NCBI GenBank assembly: GCA_021158805.1
Contig: JAGGTZ010000145.1
Coordinates: 1 to 15,960, forward strand
Length of the DNA: 15,960 bases
Direction of reading: 5' to 3'
Origin: Thermoproteota archaeon
GTDB taxonomy: Archaea > Korarchaeota > Korarchaeia > Korarchaeales > Korarchaeaceae
Shown here: one piece after another, positions 14,033 to 15,960 of the stretch
Numbering within the stretch: position 1 is the stretch's first letter
Layout of the letters: every line of letters starts with the position of its first letter
The notes under the pieces: generated by a model
The model's input: the letters and a program-made list of their open reading frames with translations, nothing else
Database searches by the model: none
Told to the model about the DNA's origin: nothing
Made by a program: the position numbers and the translations under genes

Positions 14033-14551
14033 CTAGTATGAAGACGTCACCTCCTCCATCGCTCTAAACCAGAGAATAGACGCTATTGTTTTAGTATCGA
14101 TTATCTCCCCCCTTTTAATCATCTCTAAAGCATCATCAAATTTCACTTTATGGACTTCCAATACCTCTGAGGGTTCAGGACTGGCATATCCTCTTTCTAA
14201 GTCGGTTGCATAGAAGAAATGCATTTTCTCATCACCATAACCTGGAACTAAATATGCCTCAAACATCTTCTCCAGCTTTCCAGCTATTAGTCCTGTTTCC
14301 TCCTTTAATTCCCTTCTTGCGCATTCCTCTGGACTCTCTCCTTCCTCCAGCGTGCCAGCAGGCACTTCCCATATGTAACCGTTCAAGGGCCACCTAAACT
14401 GCCTCAGTAGGTATATATACTGCCCATCTACTGGTAGAATTGAGACAGAGCCTGGGTGATGTACTATCTCTTTAATCTTTCCTCTAACCTTCCTTAAATA
14501 GAGAGTGACAATCCTCCCCTTGTATATCAGCTTAACATCGCTAGACGACAT
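14033..14551 (-). CDS. Nudix hydrolase, ADP-ribose pyrophosphatase-like
   Basis: The complete Nudix box G(x5)E(x7)REUxEExGU is at residues 66-88: Gly66, Glu72, Arg80, Glu81, Glu84, Glu85 and Gly87. The preceding LLRQFRWPLNGYIWEVPAG and the Pro-Gly pair in AYLVPGYGDEKMHFFYA after the box point to the ADP-ribose pyrophosphatase group, which splits ADP-ribose to AMP and ribose 5-phosphate. The 172-residue length fits. GAGGTG lies 5 bases before the ATG at 14551, a strong ribosome-binding site that settles the start. The exact substrate is not certain. Confidence 0.93.
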   Translation of the reverse strand: MSSSDVKLIYKGRIVTLYLRKVRGKIKEIVHHPGSVSILPVDGQYIYLLRQFRWPLNGYIWEVPAGTLEEGESPEECARRELKEETGLIAGKLEKMFEAYLVPGYGDEKMHFFYATDLERGYASPEPSEVLEVHKVKFDDALEMIKRGEIIDTKTIASILWFRAMEEVTSSY

Positions 14552-14668
14552 TAGGACACCTCAATTCAACCCTCTTAGAGAAGTATTAGTTTTAACTATG
14601 GCAGGAGATCTGGGGTAGCGCAGTAATTCTTAATCCGAGCTACAAGAACAGCTAGCTATGTTTGACTT

Positions 14669-14833
14669 ATGGTAAGAGGCCCCTATCGATTAGGCAGCTC
14701 TATAATCGTCGCTTTAGTTCTGATATCTTTTATTTACAGTGATATCCTTCTAACAATTACTATTATTAATAAGGTGATCCCTATATCTTATCTTAAGAGG
14801 GTGATTTATTGGAAAAAATTCATAGAATCCTGA
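14669..14833 (+). CDS. Possible small membrane peptide (54 residues)
   Basis: ATG 14669 opens a frame of 54 codons ending in TGA at 14831-14833. Its middle (about residues 11-33) is hydrophobic enough for one membrane helix, and the C-terminus is basic. Its end overlaps the start of the surface-protein gene at 14809 by 25 bases, in another frame. There is no ribosome-binding site, and A/T-rich DNA often encodes hydrophobic peptides by chance, so this is only a candidate. Confidence 0.15.
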   Translation: MVRGPYRLGSSIIVALVLISFIYSDILLTITIINKVIPISYLKRVIYWKKFIES

Positions 14834-15960
14834 TAGGTCTTCTTATATGCCTTCTTGGACTGTCTATGATTCCTTTTAATCTCACTACATCGTCTCCAGC
14901 TAAAGGAGAGCTGAAGATATCACCTGATAGTGATCTCTACGTGGCATCCGATTGTTCCCGTTGCAGAAGGCTATACCTAGAGGAGGAACTTAGATTAGGG
15001 GTTGAAGTCGTCCGCATAAGGAGAACTGATATAGTCTCTCATCTGGCCTACCGATGCGAGGTAATAAATCGAACCACGACATTGCTTAAGTTCAACCTAA
15101 GCAAAATCCCTCCTGGTGGCGAGATTCATAGAGCAGAGCTGCATCTGTTCGTCATGGACCCACCGCCTGAGGATGTAGGTGTCTTCGTCTATGCTTTGCA
15201 GGAATGTTACGATGAGAATTATGTCAGCTGGACGAGGAGAACGGTAGATAAGAACTGGAGGGTTAAAGGCGGTACAAATGAACCTGACTATTTGGATAAA
15301 GGTACTATATCAAAGACTGTCGTTAAAGGGAAATCCGTCTCGTATATAGTTACGGACTATGTAGTCAGGGTTTACGAGGGACAGATACAAGACTGCGGGC
15401 TTGTCCTAAGGCCTAGCGTAGATACCGATAAGATCCTCAGAGAATGCCCTAAGAGAGGAGGAGGGAATTATTACGTTGATTTCTTTAGTAAGGAGGGAGC
15501 TGTAGCAGAAGGAGTTCCCAGGTATGCCCCCTATCTCTATGTCGAGTTCACTAAACCGACGGCCATATTATCGCTTTCTACCGATAAATTGACCTTAGAG
15601 GCCGGCTCGTCCTTTGCAATTCAGGTATCTGAAAGTGGTACGTACCCAGGTCCAGTAGAGCTGAGATATAAGATATTCGGAGGGGGCTCCTTTGATATTA
15701 AGATAGGAAGCTATTCCAAGAAACCAGGCTTCTCCGTCAACGTAAATATTACGGCGAAGGCGAATACTCCTCCAGGTACCTATACAATCGAGTTCTATCC
15801 GGTGACACCAGGTTATGATGCCAGTACCATTGAATATGGTAAAGCGAATCTCACAGTAGTAGTTAAGGGCAAGCCCGTCACATTCACGCCGACCGAGACG
15901 GAGACCACGGAAACGACCTCTCAGACCACGCAACCAGGGACCACGACTCTTACGACACCA
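14809..15960 (+). CDS. Large secreted surface protein with DNRLRE-like domain (C-terminus outside window)
   Basis: The frame is open from 14797 to the window end, giving 384 residues so far. A signal peptide spans about residues 1-33. Residues about 36-250 resemble a DNRLRE domain, a beta-sandwich common in surface and adhesion proteins: LKISPDSDLYV at the start, LLKFNLSKIPPGGEIHRAELHLFV (about 92-115), then NYVSWTRRTV and the closing APYLYVEF. A CSRC pair and four further Cys may form disulfides. An Ig-like part (about 251-352) leads into a Thr-rich stalk that continues past the edge; a membrane anchor probably follows. The start is TTG at 14809, the only usable start after the stop at 14794; GGTGAT (14799-14804) just before it is a good ribosome-binding site. 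The layout parallels the protein at 2125-3528. Confidence 0.8.
   Translation, partial: MEKIHRILIGLLICLLGLSMIPFNLTTSSPAKGELKISPDSDLYVASDCSRCRRLYLEEELRLGVEVVRIRRTDIVSHLAYRCEVINRTTTLLKFNLSKIPPGGEIHRAELHLFVMDPPPEDVGVFVYALQECYDENYVSWTRRTVDKNWRVKGGTNEPDYLDKGTISKTVVKGKSVSYIVTDYVVRVYEGQIQDCGLVLRPSVDTDKILRECPKRGGGNYYVDFFSKEGAVAEGVPRYAPYLYVEFTKPTAILSLSTDKLTLEAGSSFAIQVSESGTYPGPVELRYKIFGGGSFDIKIGSYSKKPGFSVNVNITAKANTPPGTYTIEFYPVTPGYDASTIEYGKANLTVVVKGKPVTFTPTETETTETTSQTTQPGTTTLTTP

Noticed and set aside
14614..14660. A GGGGTAGCGCAG segment that looks like the D-arm of a tRNA
   Set aside because: No matching acceptor stem, anticodon stem or T-loop follows, and the surrounding bases do not fold as a tRNA.
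15595..15933. Minus-strand frame of 112 codons at the right end
   Set aside because: It lies opposite the surface-protein gene, which has a signal peptide, domains and a ribosome-binding site.
1..15960. CRISPR arrays, insertion sequences, rRNA or complete tRNA genes
   Set aside because: No regularly spaced repeats, transposase-like frames, rRNA signatures or tRNA T-loops were seen on either strand.

Overview
This window looks like chromosomal DNA from a thermophilic archaeon, most likely of the Thermoproteota/TACK type; a finer placement is not possible from sequence alone. The reasons are A/T-rich TATA-like boxes about 25-30 bases before many starts (several genes look leaderless), Shine-Dalgarno sites of the GGAGGTGAT type, frequent GTG and TTG starts, heavy use of AGG/AGA and ATA codons, and archaeal protein types: an archaeal hypoxanthine/guanine phosphoribosyltransferase domain, long-form HisG, and RNase HII with archaeal motifs.

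Left part (1-5004). The start of an ABC-transporter ATPase runs off the left edge on the minus strand. Next comes a gene-poor stretch with a nested inverted repeat and the remains of a guanidine-modifying enzyme (arginine deiminase/amidinotransferase superfamily) broken by three frame changes. An intact M32 metallocarboxypeptidase follows. It converges on, and overlaps, a gene for a membrane-anchored surface protein. The next 627 bases hold no intact gene. They contain a possible small structured transcript with a T-tract and a glycosyltransferase relic in which the first and last pieces of the protein are joined. A radical SAM protein of the spore-photolyase-like type ends inside that relic.

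Middle part (5056-7566). A secreted or membrane-anchored nuclease of the phospholipase D family is read divergently from the radical SAM gene. It is followed by an acidic protein of unknown function with a palindrome right at its start, and by a transglutaminase-like protein without a signal peptide.

Histidine operon (13139 down to 7657, minus strand): hisG, hisC, hisB, hisH, hisA, hisF, hisI. Most junctions are 4-base stop/start overlaps, so translation is probably coupled. HisG makes phosphoribosyl-ATP, HisI opens the ring of phosphoribosyl-AMP, HisA isomerises, HisF and HisH form the imidazole, HisB dehydrates and HisC transaminates. HisE, histidinol-phosphatase and HisD are not in the window. 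The last cistron is the most unusual item here: HisI is fused at its C-terminus to an archaeal purine phosphoribosyltransferase, and the HisI part is broken by an exact 5-base tandem duplication that shifts the frame and creates a stop codon.

Right part (13363-15960). RNase HII is read away from the his operon and converges on a Nudix hydrolase. The window ends inside a large secreted protein with a DNRLRE-type domain, an Ig-like region and a Thr-rich stalk.
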